Of a DNA stretch of 25,361 nucleotides, positions 1-7,346 are shown piece after piece. The notes below the pieces were generated by a model. It was not told the DNA's origin. It worked only from the letters and a program-made list of their open reading frames with translations, and ran no database searches. The position numbers and the translations under genes were made by a program. Numbering within the stretch: the stretch's first letter is position 1; each line of letters opens with the position of its first letter. Origin of the DNA: Anthropogastromicrobium sp050944455 (GTDB lineage: Bacteria > Bacillota > Clostridia > Lachnospirales > Lachnospiraceae); the NCBI GenBank assembly GCA_050944455.1, contig JBMNRC010000032.1, positions 1 to 25,361 of the forward strand, in the 5' to 3' direction.

Positions 1-89
1 GACACCCTTGCTGTTCAGCTATGTACTTCCTCGCTGCCAAGGCGTACCAGGGACTTTCACCCATTAGAGCGCGCCCATGGCGCGCATAC
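1..89 (-). mobile_element. Group IIC intron, 5' end (domain I start), truncated by window edge
   Basis: Read on the minus strand, the element starts with GTATGCGCGCC and continues into CATGGGCGCG, then TAATGGGTGAAAGTCCC, and ends at the window edge with AGCAAGGGTGTC. This order of conserved blocks matches, from memory, the start of domain I of the Oceanobacillus iheyensis group IIC intron. The first five bases are GTATG rather than the usual GTGYG. The 5' exon ends in the T-tract of the tRNA-Thr terminator, which is the preferred target of class C introns (just past a terminator hairpin). The rest of the ribozyme and any reverse transcriptase lie beyond position 1. Confidence 0.85.
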
Positions 90-90
90 T

Positions 91-113
91 AAAAAAAGCA
101 CCCTTCCAGGTGC
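91..113 (-). terminator. Rho-independent terminator of the tRNA-Thr gene
   Basis: On the minus strand a stem GCACC/GGTGC with a six-base loop is followed at once by seven Ts. It begins seven bases after the tRNA 3' end. It also forms the 5' exon of the intron at 1-89, so the T-tract probably doubles as the intron's exon-binding target. Confidence 0.85.
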
Positions 114-119
114 CCTAAA

Positions 120-191
120 GCTTCCGGGGGGACTTGAACCCCCGACCTATTGATTACGAATCAATCGCTCTACCGACTGAGCCACAGAAGC
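120..191 (-). tRNA. tRNA-Thr (anticodon CGU)
   Basis: The minus strand folds into a full cloverleaf of 72 nt. The acceptor stem is GCTTCTG/CGGAAGC with one G-U pair. The D arm contains GGCTCAGTCGGTAGAGC. The anticodon stem ATTGA/TCAAT encloses the loop TTCGTAA, giving anticodon CGT, which reads ACG (Thr). The T arm is GGGGG-TTCAAGT-CCCCC. CCA is not encoded. The gene has its own promoter upstream and terminator downstream, so it is a single-gene unit. Confidence 0.95.
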
Positions 192-217
192 GTGCGGTTC
201 TTGCGAACGCATGTTGT

Positions 218-246
218 ATTCTACACCAGCCGCCCGAATCTGTCAA
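218..246 (-). promoter_or_regulatory. Sigma-A type promoter of the tRNA-Thr gene
   Basis: The minus strand shows a perfect -35 box TTGACA (241-246), a 17-base spacer and a near-consensus -10 box TAGAAT (218-223). It lies about 27 bases upstream of the tRNA 5' end, as expected for a strong stable-RNA promoter. Confidence 0.88.
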
Positions 247-270
247 CTGTTTTTCCTTCAGTCCGGCATA

Positions 271-299
271 TTGCATGTGTCCTGCCGATGGTTTATGAT
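271..299 (+). promoter_or_regulatory. Probable sigma-A promoter of the DUF5721 gene
   Basis: The plus strand has TTGCAT (271-276), a 17-base spacer and TATGAT (294-299). It would give a leader of roughly 45 bases before the ATG at 353, with GAGGAG as ribosome binding site. It is divergent from the tRNA promoter. Confidence 0.6.
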
Positions 300-352
300 G
301 GCCTGGGTATATTGCGGCGAAGAACTTCGTTCCGCGCTGATGAGGAGTTTAT

Positions 353-943
353 ATGAAATCATTTCAATCCGCTTCACTGAGGGAAATCACGACAAAACTC
401 TTTCTCTCTGACACTTTTGACTGCTACCGCCTGCAGGAGGCTGTCTTTACCTGCGCCGTCACCTATACGATCGACGGAAAAATCAACCGGGATTTCTTCC
501 TGAATCATTCCGCCGGCACGGTCTCAGCCGCTGCCGGAGGAACCGGGGAAAAACAGGCCGGAACTGCCGTGTCTTCCGCCCGCCCGTCCGGCGATGCCGC
601 CGGAGTTCCAGGGAACAATGAAAATACTTTCGTATCCTGGAAAGATATCCGCCCGATCTGTTTTTCGATGATCCGCGGCAAAAGAACGCCGCTTTCGTTC
701 AGGCTTGTCCTTCTCTGCCCCGCTTCGGAGGCGCCGGAATATTTCGGGGAACTGGCCGGCGCGGAAGACAGCGGCATCTCATCGTTCGTTCTCGTCCTTC
801 AGTATAAGGACGGAAAGATCACCGCTACCACCGCGGTGTCGTACAGCCGTTTTGCGCTGGACCGCGGCCCCGAAAGGCAGTGGGACAGCGAAGCGGCCGA
901 ATGGTTCCGGCGGGAAGGCCTCCCGTTTGAAGCTGTGGAATGA
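353..943 (+). CDS. DUF5721 family protein (function unknown)
   Basis: This 196-residue protein resembles the DUF5721 family, small proteins typical of Lachnospiraceae with no known function. The recognisable blocks are the N-terminal stretch with TFDCYRLQEA and YTIDGKINRDFF (about 21-49), WKDIRPICFSMIRGKRTPLSF (96-116), and the C-terminal TTAVSYSRFALDR followed by QWD (159-178). I see no signal peptide or membrane segment, so it is probably cytoplasmic. Residues about 54-90 are an Ala/Gly/Ser-rich stretch that looks like an insertion between two conserved blocks. GAGGAG stands seven bases before the ATG. It is the only plus-strand gene here and appears to be monocistronic. The family call is from memory of conserved motifs; no activity can be inferred. 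Confidence 0.8.
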   Translation: MKSFQSASLREITTKLFLSDTFDCYRLQEAVFTCAVTYTIDGKINRDFFLNHSAGTVSAAAGGTGEKQAGTAVSSARPSGDAAGVPGNNENTFVSWKDIRPICFSMIRGKRTPLSFRLVLLCPASEAPEYFGELAGAEDSGISSFVLVLQYKDGKITATTAVSYSRFALDRGPERQWDSEAAEWFRREGLPFEAVE

Positions 944-964
944 TCCCGATTTAAGCGTTCCAGC

Positions 965-1091
965 CGTCAGACGTCGCGGAATGGATTCCGCAGAAGGCTC
1001 GCTTTCGACAGACGCCGCGGTATAAATACCGCTCAATGCGTATTTTCGTCAGTCATCGCGAAATGAATTCAGCGGAAGGCCTGCTTTTCTG
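965..1091. repeat. Degenerate direct repeat, two ~46-base copies 82 bases apart
   Basis: Copy one starts at 965 and copy two at 1047, both with CGTCAG. By eye about 36 of 46 positions agree, including the blocks TCGCG, AATG, ATTC, GAAGGC and GCTTT. Between them is a small perfect hairpin, GCGGTAT-AA-ATACCGC (1017-1032). The region is non-coding as far as I can see, between the convergent ends of the DUF5721 gene and htpG. Confidence 0.5.
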
Positions 1092-1110
1092 ATATCATGG
1101 GATGAATCGT

Positions 1111-1144
1111 GCCGCAGGCCGGGGTTTCAGCACCGGCCTGCGGC
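1111..1144. other. GC-rich perfect hairpin next to the htpG terminator
   Basis: A 12-bp stem, GCCGCAGGCCGG paired with CCGGCCTGCGGC, encloses a 10-base loop. No T-run follows on either strand, so on its own it is a poor intrinsic terminator. It sits 9 bases beyond the stronger hairpin at 1154-1190 and may act as a back-up or an RNA 3'-end stabiliser. Confidence 0.5.
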
Positions 1145-1149
1145 CGCAA

Positions 1150-1190
1150 AACACCTGGCCGGCCCTTTTTCCATTGAAGGGCCGGCCAGG
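1150..1190 (-). terminator. Probable rho-independent terminator of htpG
   Basis: On the minus strand a 14-bp stem, CCTGGCCGGCCCTT paired with AAGGGCCGGCCAGG, is followed by TGTTTTGC. It begins 20 bases after the htpG stop codon. The stem is very strong but the T-tract is short and interrupted. Confidence 0.7.
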
Positions 1191-1210
1191 CGTCTGATTT
1201 CATGCCTGGT

Positions 1211-3487
1211 TTAATTTTCCGTATTGACTTGCGTTTCGTTTCCATCAGCGTCAATCACTGTTTCCGCGCCGCCGGTTTCAGCGCCGCTCTCAGTCTCAGA
1301 GCTGTTCCCGGTTTCTGCGCCGCTTTCCGCTTCGGCGCCGCTGTCAGACGGTTCTGCCGCGGTTTCCGGATTTTCGTTCTGCTCTGTACCTGAAGCAGCC
1401 TCAGCGCCGTTTTCCGCCGCTTCCGCTGCGCCATCTCCAGAGCCGGCTTTTCCGGCATTTTCCTGCTCCTCACCGGCATTCCCGCTGCCGTCGGAAGAGG
1501 TTTCCTCTTCCTCCGGGATCGCCGGCTGGCCGGCCATCTGCAGCATGATGTTGTTCGAACGCCTGATGAATCTGCGCATGCGCTCCGGGGAAAGGGTGCC
1601 GTGAGCCAGTTCCGCGAGGTCGTAAATCTGCTCGCAGTACATCTTCAGGTCATCCTCCGTATCCTTATGGTCAAGGACATACTGCACCAGAGGATGCGTG
1701 ATGTTCAGCACCAGCGTTTCCTGGCTGTCGAAGCCGGTATCATTGATGCCGTACATCTTCATCATTTCCTGCATGCGGCGGTTTTCCTCGGTAACGGTCA
1801 TCACCGCGGCGACGGAACTGTCCTTGAGCCTGTCGGCTTTCACCTCAAGTTTGTCGTTCTTCAGCGCTTTGCGGAAGACGTCCTGCAGGGATTTTCCGGA
1901 TTCCTCGATCGTCTTCTTTTCATCGCCGCTGACCGTCTCGCGGAGAGATTCGGAGACGTCGGCGTCCACTCTCTTGAAGTGCAGATCCTGGTGCTTCTGT
2001 TCCAGCTGGGAAATAAACGGGGAATCAATCTTGTGCGGCAGGATGTAAGCGTTCATCTTCTGCCTGCGGAACAGGGAAATGTACTGGCCCTGTTCTTTCT
2101 CATCGGTCACATAGTAGATGGTATTCTTGTGGCCTTCGTCCTCCGCGGCCTTCTCCGCCTCTTCCAGAGTCTGGTGTTTGCCGTCAAGGTTCCTGAACAG
2201 AACCGCCGGCTCCACCTTCTCGCAGAATTTCTCGTCCTTCAGGCAGCCGTATTTGACGAACGGGCTGATGTCATCCCAGTATTTTTCGTAATTCTCACGG
2301 TCTGTCTTGCACATTCCGGTCAGCTTGTCGCAGACTTTCTTTGTGATATAATCGGAAACTTTCTTCGCGAATCCGTCGTTCTGCAGCGCTGAGCGCGAGA
2401 CATTCAGCGGAAGGTCCGGGCAGTCGATAACGCCCTTGAGCACGAACAGGTACTCCGGGATGACTTCCTTGATGTTGTCCGCGACGTAGACCTGGTTGTT
2501 GTACAGTTTGATCGAGCCCTCGGCGCTCTCGTACTCCATGTTGATCTTCGGAAAATACAGGATGCCCTTCAGGTTGAACGGATAATCCATGTTCAGGTGA
2601 ATCCAGAACAGCGGATCCTTGAAATCGCCGAACACTTTGTGATAGAAATTCTTATACTCTTCGTCGGTGCACTCATTGGGCTTTTTGTTCCAGAGAGGAT
2701 TGACATCGTTGATCGGCTTCGGCTCCTCAGGCTTCTTCTCTTCCGGTTTCTGTTCAGGAACCTCCTCGCCTTTTTCTTTTGCCTCAGCGGCCTTTTTCGC
2801 GGCTTCCTCGGCAGCCTTCTTCGCCTCTTCCTCCTCCTGCTTCTTCTGCGCCTCGGTCTTGATGACGTCGAGGTAGATCGGAACCGGCATGAACGAGCAG
2901 TACTTGTCCAGCACTTCCCTGACGCGGTACTCGTTGGAGAACTCATAGCTGTCGTCATTCAGGTACAGCGTGATCGTGGTTCCGCGTTCGGTGCGGTTTC
3001 CGTCAGACATGGAGAACGTCTGCCCGCCTTCGGACTCCCAGTGAACCGGCTGCGCGTCCTTCTTCCAGGAAAGGGAGTCGATCGTCACATGGTCAGCGAC
3101 CATAAACGCGGAATAGAATCCGAGGCCGAAATGGCCGATGATCTGGTCGTCGCTCGCCTTATCCTTGTATTTCTCGAGAAAATCCTTCGCGCCGGAAAAC
3201 GCGATCTGGTTGATATATTTTTCAATTTCTTCCGCGTCCATTCCGAGGCCGTTATCGGTAAACGCGATGGTTTTGGCATCCGCGTCGGTAATGACGTGAA
3301 CCTCGTATTTCGTATCTTCCGGGACCTCCGCGTCTCCCATCAGCACCAGGCGCTTCATTTTGGTGATCGCGTCGCATCCGTTGCTGACCATCTCACGGAC
3401 AAAAATATCGTGATCGGAATACAGCCACTTTTTGATGACCGGAAAAATATTTTCGCTTTCAATAGACAAATTGCCCTGCTTGTTCAT
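1211..3487 (-). CDS. htpG: Molecular chaperone HtpG (bacterial Hsp90)
   Basis: HtpG is the cytosolic ATP-dependent Hsp90 chaperone that remodels client proteins as a homodimer. The N-terminal GHKL ATPase is clear: the catalytic Glu in REMVSNGCDA (about 31-40), DNGLGM (78-83) and GHFGLGFYSAF (118-128). The middle and C-terminal domains follow to about residue 653. At 758 residues it is well over the usual ~620-650. The excess is in two places: a Lys/Glu/Ala/Pro-rich linker at about 211-258 between the N-terminal and middle domains, and a ~105-residue Glu/Gly/Ala/Ser tail from about 654. The linker is placed like the charged linker of eukaryotic Hsp90; the tail does not end in MEEVD. The ATG has AAAAGGAGCG upstream. 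A sigma-A promoter and a CIRCE operator lie upstream, so HrcA control is likely. Confidence 0.97.
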   Translation of the reverse strand: MNKQGNLSIESENIFPVIKKWLYSDHDIFVREMVSNGCDAITKMKRLVLMGDAEVPEDTKYEVHVITDADAKTIAFTDNGLGMDAEEIEKYINQIAFSGAKDFLEKYKDKASDDQIIGHFGLGFYSAFMVADHVTIDSLSWKKDAQPVHWESEGGQTFSMSDGNRTERGTTITLYLNDDSYEFSNEYRVREVLDKYCSFMPVPIYLDVIKTEAQKKQEEEEAKKAAEEAAKKAAEAKEKGEEVPEQKPEEKKPEEPKPINDVNPLWNKKPNECTDEEYKNFYHKVFGDFKDPLFWIHLNMDYPFNLKGILYFPKINMEYESAEGSIKLYNNQVYVADNIKEVIPEYLFVLKGVIDCPDLPLNVSRSALQNDGFAKKVSDYITKKVCDKLTGMCKTDRENYEKYWDDISPFVKYGCLKDEKFCEKVEPAVLFRNLDGKHQTLEEAEKAAEDEGHKNTIYYVTDEKEQGQYISLFRRQKMNAYILPHKIDSPFISQLEQKHQDLHFKRVDADVSESLRETVSGDEKKTIEESGKSLQDVFRKALKNDKLEVKADRLKDSSVAAVMTVTEENRRMQEMMKMYGINDTGFDSQETLVLNITHPLVQYVLDHKDTEDDLKMYCEQIYDLAELAHGTLSPERMRRFIRRSNNIMLQMAGQPAIPEEEETSSDGSGNAGEEQENAGKAGSGDGAAEAAENGAEAASGTEQNENPETAAEPSDSGAEAESGAETGNSSETESGAETGGAETVIDADGNETQVNTEN

Positions 3488-3606
3488 CTGCTCTCGCTCC
3501 TTTTATTTATGATCAAATGCATCTGCATGCATCAGATGTCAGAAGAATCCGGCCGCGGAAAATCCAGAGATCGTATTCTGCGGGCCTTCGATTCTGAACA
3601 AAAGTC

Positions 3607-3635
3607 ATTTTATAACTTTCATTCCCTGATGTCAA
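3607..3635 (-). promoter_or_regulatory. Sigma-A promoter of htpG
   Basis: The minus strand shows a perfect -35 TTGACA (3630-3635), a 17-base spacer and a near-perfect -10 TAAAAT (3607-3612). This predicts a leader of a little over 110 bases before the htpG ATG. Confidence 0.85.
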
Positions 3636-3683
3636 CGCTTTTGAGTCAAAATCAGGAAAAATTCGGTTAATTTTAGAAAAATT

Positions 3684-3710
3684 TCAGCACTCATCAGGAT
3701 TGAGTGCTAC
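3684..3710. promoter_or_regulatory. CIRCE element (HrcA operator)
   Basis: The arms TCAGCACTC and GAGTGCTAC are separated by exactly nine bases. The CIRCE consensus is TTAGCACTC-N9-GAGTGCTAA, so each arm differs by a single base, and seven bases of each arm pair perfectly. HrcA binds this site to repress heat-shock genes. The only gene it can serve here is htpG, whose visible promoter lies about 50 bases downstream of it. Confidence 0.9.
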
Positions 3711-3819
3711 TTAATCCGTAGACAAGAACACCCCCACGGGACATCCGGCGGCCTCGATTCCGCCCGTCCCGCCTGATATCTGTAAAGTACTGTCTGAGCC
3801 TGGCAGACTGATCCCCATT

Positions 3820-3846
3820 AAAAAAGCCGGAGGTTTCCCCTCCGGC
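3820..3846 (-). terminator. Rho-independent terminator ending the long minus-strand gene run
   Basis: The minus strand has GCCGGAGG-GGAAA-CCTCCGGC followed directly by six Ts. It stands 66 bases after the stop of the parvulin-like lipoprotein gene and is the cleanest intrinsic terminator in the window. It separates the large housekeeping run from htpG. Confidence 0.92.
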
Positions 3847-3912
3847 TGTTCGCTGCCGCAATCTTCTTCCGCCGCCGTTCAGGTATTTCAGCCATCCGGG
3901 GCAGGCAGTCTT

Positions 3913-4992
3913 TCAGTCATCCGGAAAATACTTCAGGTAGATGGTGTACAGCCCGTCCGCCGTCAGCTGGTCCGTGTCGGTAAAAGTCATTTCATCCCAG
4001 TAGGAATCCAGAAAAAGAACCCGGTCATTCTCCGAATAGCTGATCACATCCTGGCTCCACTGGCTGTAGCGGGCGATATCCAGCACACGGCTTTCATTTT
4101 TCCGGCTCTCGGACTCATTGAAGTCATTGACGCATTTCAGGATATAGTAATAGCCGTCCACCGGAATCACTTCCGATATTTCATCCGTGTCCAGCAGAAA
4201 AGCGGGCTCCTCCAGCAGAGGATTCAGCTCTCCCCGGGAAACCTGAAACTCGATCTGACCGAGCAGGGAGTTTTCCCTCGCGAGCCTCGTGAAATCCGCT
4301 CCGTCGGCCAGTTCCTGATGCAGCTCCTCCGCCAGCGGCTCATCTGAAACGCACAGCGCCTGTATGTTGATGACCCGGCGGTCATTGTCGCTGATATCGA
4401 GATACGCGTCCGCCGTCAGCTGCGCGATCATATCCTGCGCGACGCGGTATTGCCGGTACAGCGTTTCCACGTCCTCAAGCGCGGCGCCTGTATAGCTGAT
4501 CTCCTGATCAGAAAGAGTTTCGTAGTACTCGCGGGCAGCTTCACTGCAGAGAGTGCTTTCCTCTTCCGTCAGCTCTGTCCCGTTATCCGCGGCGATGTCC
4601 CCCAGAAGAATCAGGGCGGTGACCTCATCGCGCACCCTGCCGTTTTTGATCGTGTCGGCAAATGTGGAGGATCCCCCGCCGCCGCTGTCATTGCCGGATC
4701 CGCTTTCCGCCGCCGTGTCCTCACCGGCCGCGGAGGTTTCCTCCTCAGCGGATGAATCCGGCATGGTGATGTACCAGAAATTTTCCATCCCGGCGTTTCT
4801 GTAATATTCGTTGTACAGGCTCTGGTAATTCAGGAAAATCAGGCTGCACTCCTCTGCCGTGAGGGATACTGTCTTTCCGGCAGCCGCGAGCGTATCCGTG
4901 CTGTCTGTCAGATAAATGCCGTCCAGCCCGCATCCTGACAGGGAGAATACCGCCGCTGCGCAAAGTGCTGAAAGAACTTTCCGGTTCCTCAT
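3913..4992 (-). CDS. PrsA-like parvulin-type peptidyl-prolyl isomerase lipoprotein
   Basis: This is a predicted exported lipoprotein of 359 residues. The signal peptide runs MRNRKVLSALCAAAVFSLSGC, with lipobox LSGC and the lipidated Cys at 21. Residues about 203-290 look like a divergent parvulin (PpiC/rotamase) domain, with VINIQALCVSDEP at its start and SEVIPVDGYYYILKCV at its end. The preceding ~150 residues would be a SurA/PrsA-like chaperone region, interrupted by a Glu/Ser/Gly-rich stretch at 80-109. The likely role is folding secreted proteins at the outer membrane face. An upstream in-frame ATG at 5022 is possible, but the start at 4992 has AAAGGGGAGAGA before it and gives a proper signal peptide. 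It is the last gene of the run, 104 bases after thiN. The parvulin assignment is by pattern only, so the isomerase activity is less certain than the lipoprotein call. Confidence 0.8.
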   Translation of the reverse strand: MRNRKVLSALCAAAVFSLSGCGLDGIYLTDSTDTLAAAGKTVSLTAEECSLIFLNYQSLYNEYYRNAGMENFWYITMPDSSAEEETSAAGEDTAAESGSGNDSGGGGSSTFADTIKNGRVRDEVTALILLGDIAADNGTELTEEESTLCSEAAREYYETLSDQEISYTGAALEDVETLYRQYRVAQDMIAQLTADAYLDISDNDRRVINIQALCVSDEPLAEELHQELADGADFTRLARENSLLGQIEFQVSRGELNPLLEEPAFLLDTDEISEVIPVDGYYYILKCVNDFNESESRKNESRVLDIARYSQWSQDVISYSENDRVLFLDSYWDEMTFTDTDQLTADGLYTIYLKYFPDD

Positions 4993-5096
4993 TCTCTCCC
5001 CTTTCCAGCGCGGAGTCCGCACCCGCTTCCCGGTTTTCCTGCCGCGTCCGCGCTTCCGGAGTACCCGCCCGTCGGTTTATCCATGGTATTTTGCGC

Positions 5097-5753
5097 TCAG
5101 TCTCTGGACAGGACCGCCAGCAGCACCCCGCTGTCATAGGTGACCAGCGCTCTCTCCCCGACGATCTCATCGCTCACCAGAAAACCGGGCGTTTCCTCCC
5201 TCTTTGCCGTATAATTCCTGAGTTCGTATTTCGTCCCCGTGATGCAGAGGTTTTCCACCCGATCCGACATCGGAAACAGGGAAAAATACCGGTATTCGGG
5301 ATCCCTGGCCACGGTCCCGCCGCTCCGCAGGAGAAACAGGCGGCTGTGTCTGTCCTCGATGATGCAGCGCGCTCCGGCTGCCTCCGCCTGGGGCAGCAGA
5401 CGCACATTCACCAGCGCGTGGTCAAACCTCCCGCCGAGCGCCCCGAGCAGTCGGATCTGCAGCGGCCGGAACTGAAGCGCCAGCCGCATCGCCAGCTCGG
5501 AATCCGTCTCGTCCTTTTCCGGCGGGTGCCTCTCGACGCGGGTCCCCTGGCTCACAAACGCCGAAAGGAGATCCGGTTCAACCGTGTCGAAATCCCCGAC
5601 GGCGATATCGCAGGTCCGGCCCGCGAGGGAAAGAACTCTGAGAGCCCCGTCCGCAGCGATCACCAGATCCGGCCGGAAAGAATTCCACACTTTGTTCAGG
5701 AAATCAGCGCCGCACTCCCCGCCGCAGACGATGAGAATCCTGTCCCGGTTCAT
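5097..5753 (-). CDS. thiN: Thiamine diphosphokinase
   Basis: The enzyme transfers pyrophosphate from ATP to thiamine to make the cofactor thiamine diphosphate. The 218-residue protein has the expected length and motifs: AADGALR (33-39), GDFDTVEP (53-60), the DETDSELA block (81-88) and GGRFDHAL (107-114), whose acidic residues bind Mg-ATP. The C-terminal half has the beta-rich thiamine-binding pattern, including the SLFPMSD stretch. Its ATG overlaps the rpe stop by four bases (ATGA), so it is probably translationally coupled. The rsgA-rpe-thiN order is common in Firmicutes. Confidence 0.95.
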   Translation of the reverse strand: MNRDRILIVCGGECGADFLNKVWNSFRPDLVIAADGALRVLSLAGRTCDIAVGDFDTVEPDLLSAFVSQGTRVERHPPEKDETDSELAMRLALQFRPLQIRLLGALGGRFDHALVNVRLLPQAEAAGARCIIEDRHSRLFLLRSGGTVARDPEYRYFSLFPMSDRVENLCITGTKYELRNYTAKREETPGFLVSDEIVGERALVTYDSGVLLAVLSRD

Positions 5754-6421
5754 TCTTCCCGGCTTTCTTCCGGCAGCTCGGCCCTCAGCGCCCGGATATT
5801 CTGCCGGATATCTCCGCGGAATACCGCGCTGCCGCAGACGATCCTGTCAAAGCCCGCGTCGACTGCCCTGCGGATATTCCCCCGGGTAATTCCCCCGTCT
5901 GTCGCGATTCCTGTCTTCAGGCCCCGCCTCTCCATCTCGCGGCGGAGCACGCCGGCCTTGTCCAGGACTTCTTCAATCATCTTCTGTCCGCCGAATCCCG
6001 GATGCACCGTCATCACAATCACTTCATCCAGCAGATCCAGAACCGGATATACCGCGGAGCAGTCCGTCTCCGGACTGATCGCGGCCCCGGCCAGGCAGCC
6101 CGCTGCCCTGATCTGCCGGACGACAGCCGGAAGATCGGGGCAGGCCTCCGCGTGTACCGTGATCGTGCTGCCGCGGTATTTCGCGAATCTTTCGATGTAG
6201 CGCTCCGGCTTTACGATCATCAGGTGGATATCCAGATGCTGATCGGTCTGGGCCGCCAGGGAATCGATCACCGGAAAGCCGAAGGAAATACTGGGGACGA
6301 AAACCCCGTCCATGACGTCAACATGGAGGGTGCGGATGTTCTCCTCCCGGGTGATCTGCACCTGTTCCCCGAGACGCATGAAATCCGCGCTCAGAATAGA
6401 GGGATAAAGCTCTGCTGCCAT
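5750..6421 (-). CDS. rpe: Ribulose-phosphate 3-epimerase
   Basis: This TIM-barrel enzyme interconverts D-ribulose 5-phosphate and D-xylulose 5-phosphate in the pentose phosphate pathway. The 223 residues match the family length. Metal and catalytic residues are in place: His33 and Asp35 in LHVDVMDG, His66 in DIHLMIVKPE, His140 in MTVHPGFGGQ and Asp175 in ATDGGI. PSILSADF near the N-terminus is the family signature. The start lies 13 bases after the rsgA stop, with CAGGAGAA as ribosome binding site, and the stop overlaps thiN by four bases. Confidence 0.97.
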   Translation of the reverse strand: MAAELYPSILSADFMRLGEQVQITREENIRTLHVDVMDGVFVPSISFGFPVIDSLAAQTDQHLDIHLMIVKPERYIERFAKYRGSTITVHAEACPDLPAVVRQIRAAGCLAGAAISPETDCSAVYPVLDLLDEVIVMTVHPGFGGQKMIEEVLDKAGVLRREMERRGLKTGIATDGGITRGNIRRAVDAGFDRIVCGSAVFRGDIRQNIRALRAELPEESREE

Positions 6422-6434
6422 ATTTTCTCCTGTC

Positions 6435-7322
6435 TCAGTATCTTTTCACCGCGGCGAGTTCCCGGTAAAAAGCCGCGTAATTCCGGTAGCGGGACGCGGA
6501 AATCCTGCCCTCCGACAGCGCTTCCTTCACCGCGCAGTCCTTCTCCGCGATGTGGCTGCAGCCCGCGAAACGGCACTTTCCGAGATACGGCAGGAATTCC
6601 GGAAAATACAGTTCCAGCTTTTCTTTTTCGATCTGCCTGAATTCCAGCGCCGAAAAGCCGGGAGTGTCGAAAACCCATGTGCCGTCTTTCAGGCAGAACA
6701 TCTCGGTTGCCCTGGTTGTCTGCCTTCCCCGCCGGATTCTGCGGCTGAGTTCCCCGGTTTCGCTGTGGGCTCCCGGCACCAGCGTGTTGACCAGCGTTGA
6801 CTTTCCCACTCCGGAAGGCCCGGCCAGCGCTGTGACTTTCCCGTCGAGAAGGCCGCGGAATTTTTTCATTTCGGGATCTTCCTCCCCGGCGCCCGCGCTG
6901 ATGAAAACCATCTCATAGCCGGCGCTCCGGTAGGGAGCCGCCAGTTTTTCCCGCTCTCCTTCCCGAAGCAGGTCGCTTTTGGTAAACACAAGGAAACAGG
7001 GAACCGACAGGAATTCCTGCGTCACCAGCATCCTGTCGACCAGCGCGAGGCTGATGTCTGGATCGCGGCAGGCAAAAACCAGAGCCGACTGATCCACATT
7101 TGCCGCCTCGGGCCGGAACAGGACATTCTTCCGGGGAAGGATCTCCGTCACATTTCCTTCGACATCCTGTGTGTCGGTCAGCTCAAACCGGCAGTTGTCG
7201 CCGGCAAGCGGCTTGATGTTGTCCTTGCGGAAAACGCCTCTTGCCCGGCACTGCCACACATGTCCCGATTCGTCGCGGACATAATAGAAGCCCGCGACGC
7301 ATTTCATGATTTTTCCGGTCAT
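6435..7322 (-). CDS. rsgA: Small ribosomal subunit biogenesis GTPase RsgA
   Basis: RsgA is a circularly permuted GTPase that checks late 30S subunit maturation. The motifs appear in the permuted order: G4 TKSD (114-117), then G1 GPSGVGKST (168-176), then G3 DTPG (219-222). An OB fold precedes them (about 1-65), and a zinc site follows, with Cys250, Cys255, His257 and Cys263. The length of 295 residues is normal. It follows prkC by 24 bases. The order stp-prkC-rsgA-rpe-thiN is conserved in many Firmicutes, and RsgA homologues are reported substrates of the neighbouring kinase in Bacillus. Confidence 0.97.
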   Translation of the reverse strand: MTGKIMKCVAGFYYVRDESGHVWQCRARGVFRKDNIKPLAGDNCRFELTDTQDVEGNVTEILPRKNVLFRPEAANVDQSALVFACRDPDISLALVDRMLVTQEFLSVPCFLVFTKSDLLREGEREKLAAPYRSAGYEMVFISAGAGEEDPEMKKFRGLLDGKVTALAGPSGVGKSTLVNTLVPGAHSETGELSRRIRRGRQTTRATEMFCLKDGTWVFDTPGFSALEFRQIEKEKLELYFPEFLPYLGKCRFAGCSHIAEKDCAVKEALSEGRISASRYRNYAAFYRELAAVKRY

Positions 7323-7346
7323 CTGTTTCCTCTGGCGCCAGCCCCG

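Larger units (their letters stand above)
3488..3912. other. Intergenic region between the lipoprotein gene and htpG
   Basis: This 425-base gap holds the htpG leader (~120 bases), the htpG promoter, a CIRCE element and the terminator of the upstream gene run. Between the CIRCE and the terminator there is only an imperfect GC-rich hairpin around 3737-3770. I see no open reading frame with a credible start and ribosome binding site. Confidence 0.6.

Noticed and set aside
150..411. Two short plus-strand frames of 66-68 codons
   Set aside because: One overlaps the tRNA gene and both lie over promoter sequence. Neither has a credible ribosome binding site.
2597..3670. Plus-strand open frame of 357 codons rich in Leu and Phe, like a membrane protein
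   Set aside because: The hydrophobic look comes from the reverse complement of HtpG's Glu/Lys-rich linker. It is antisense to a conserved gene.
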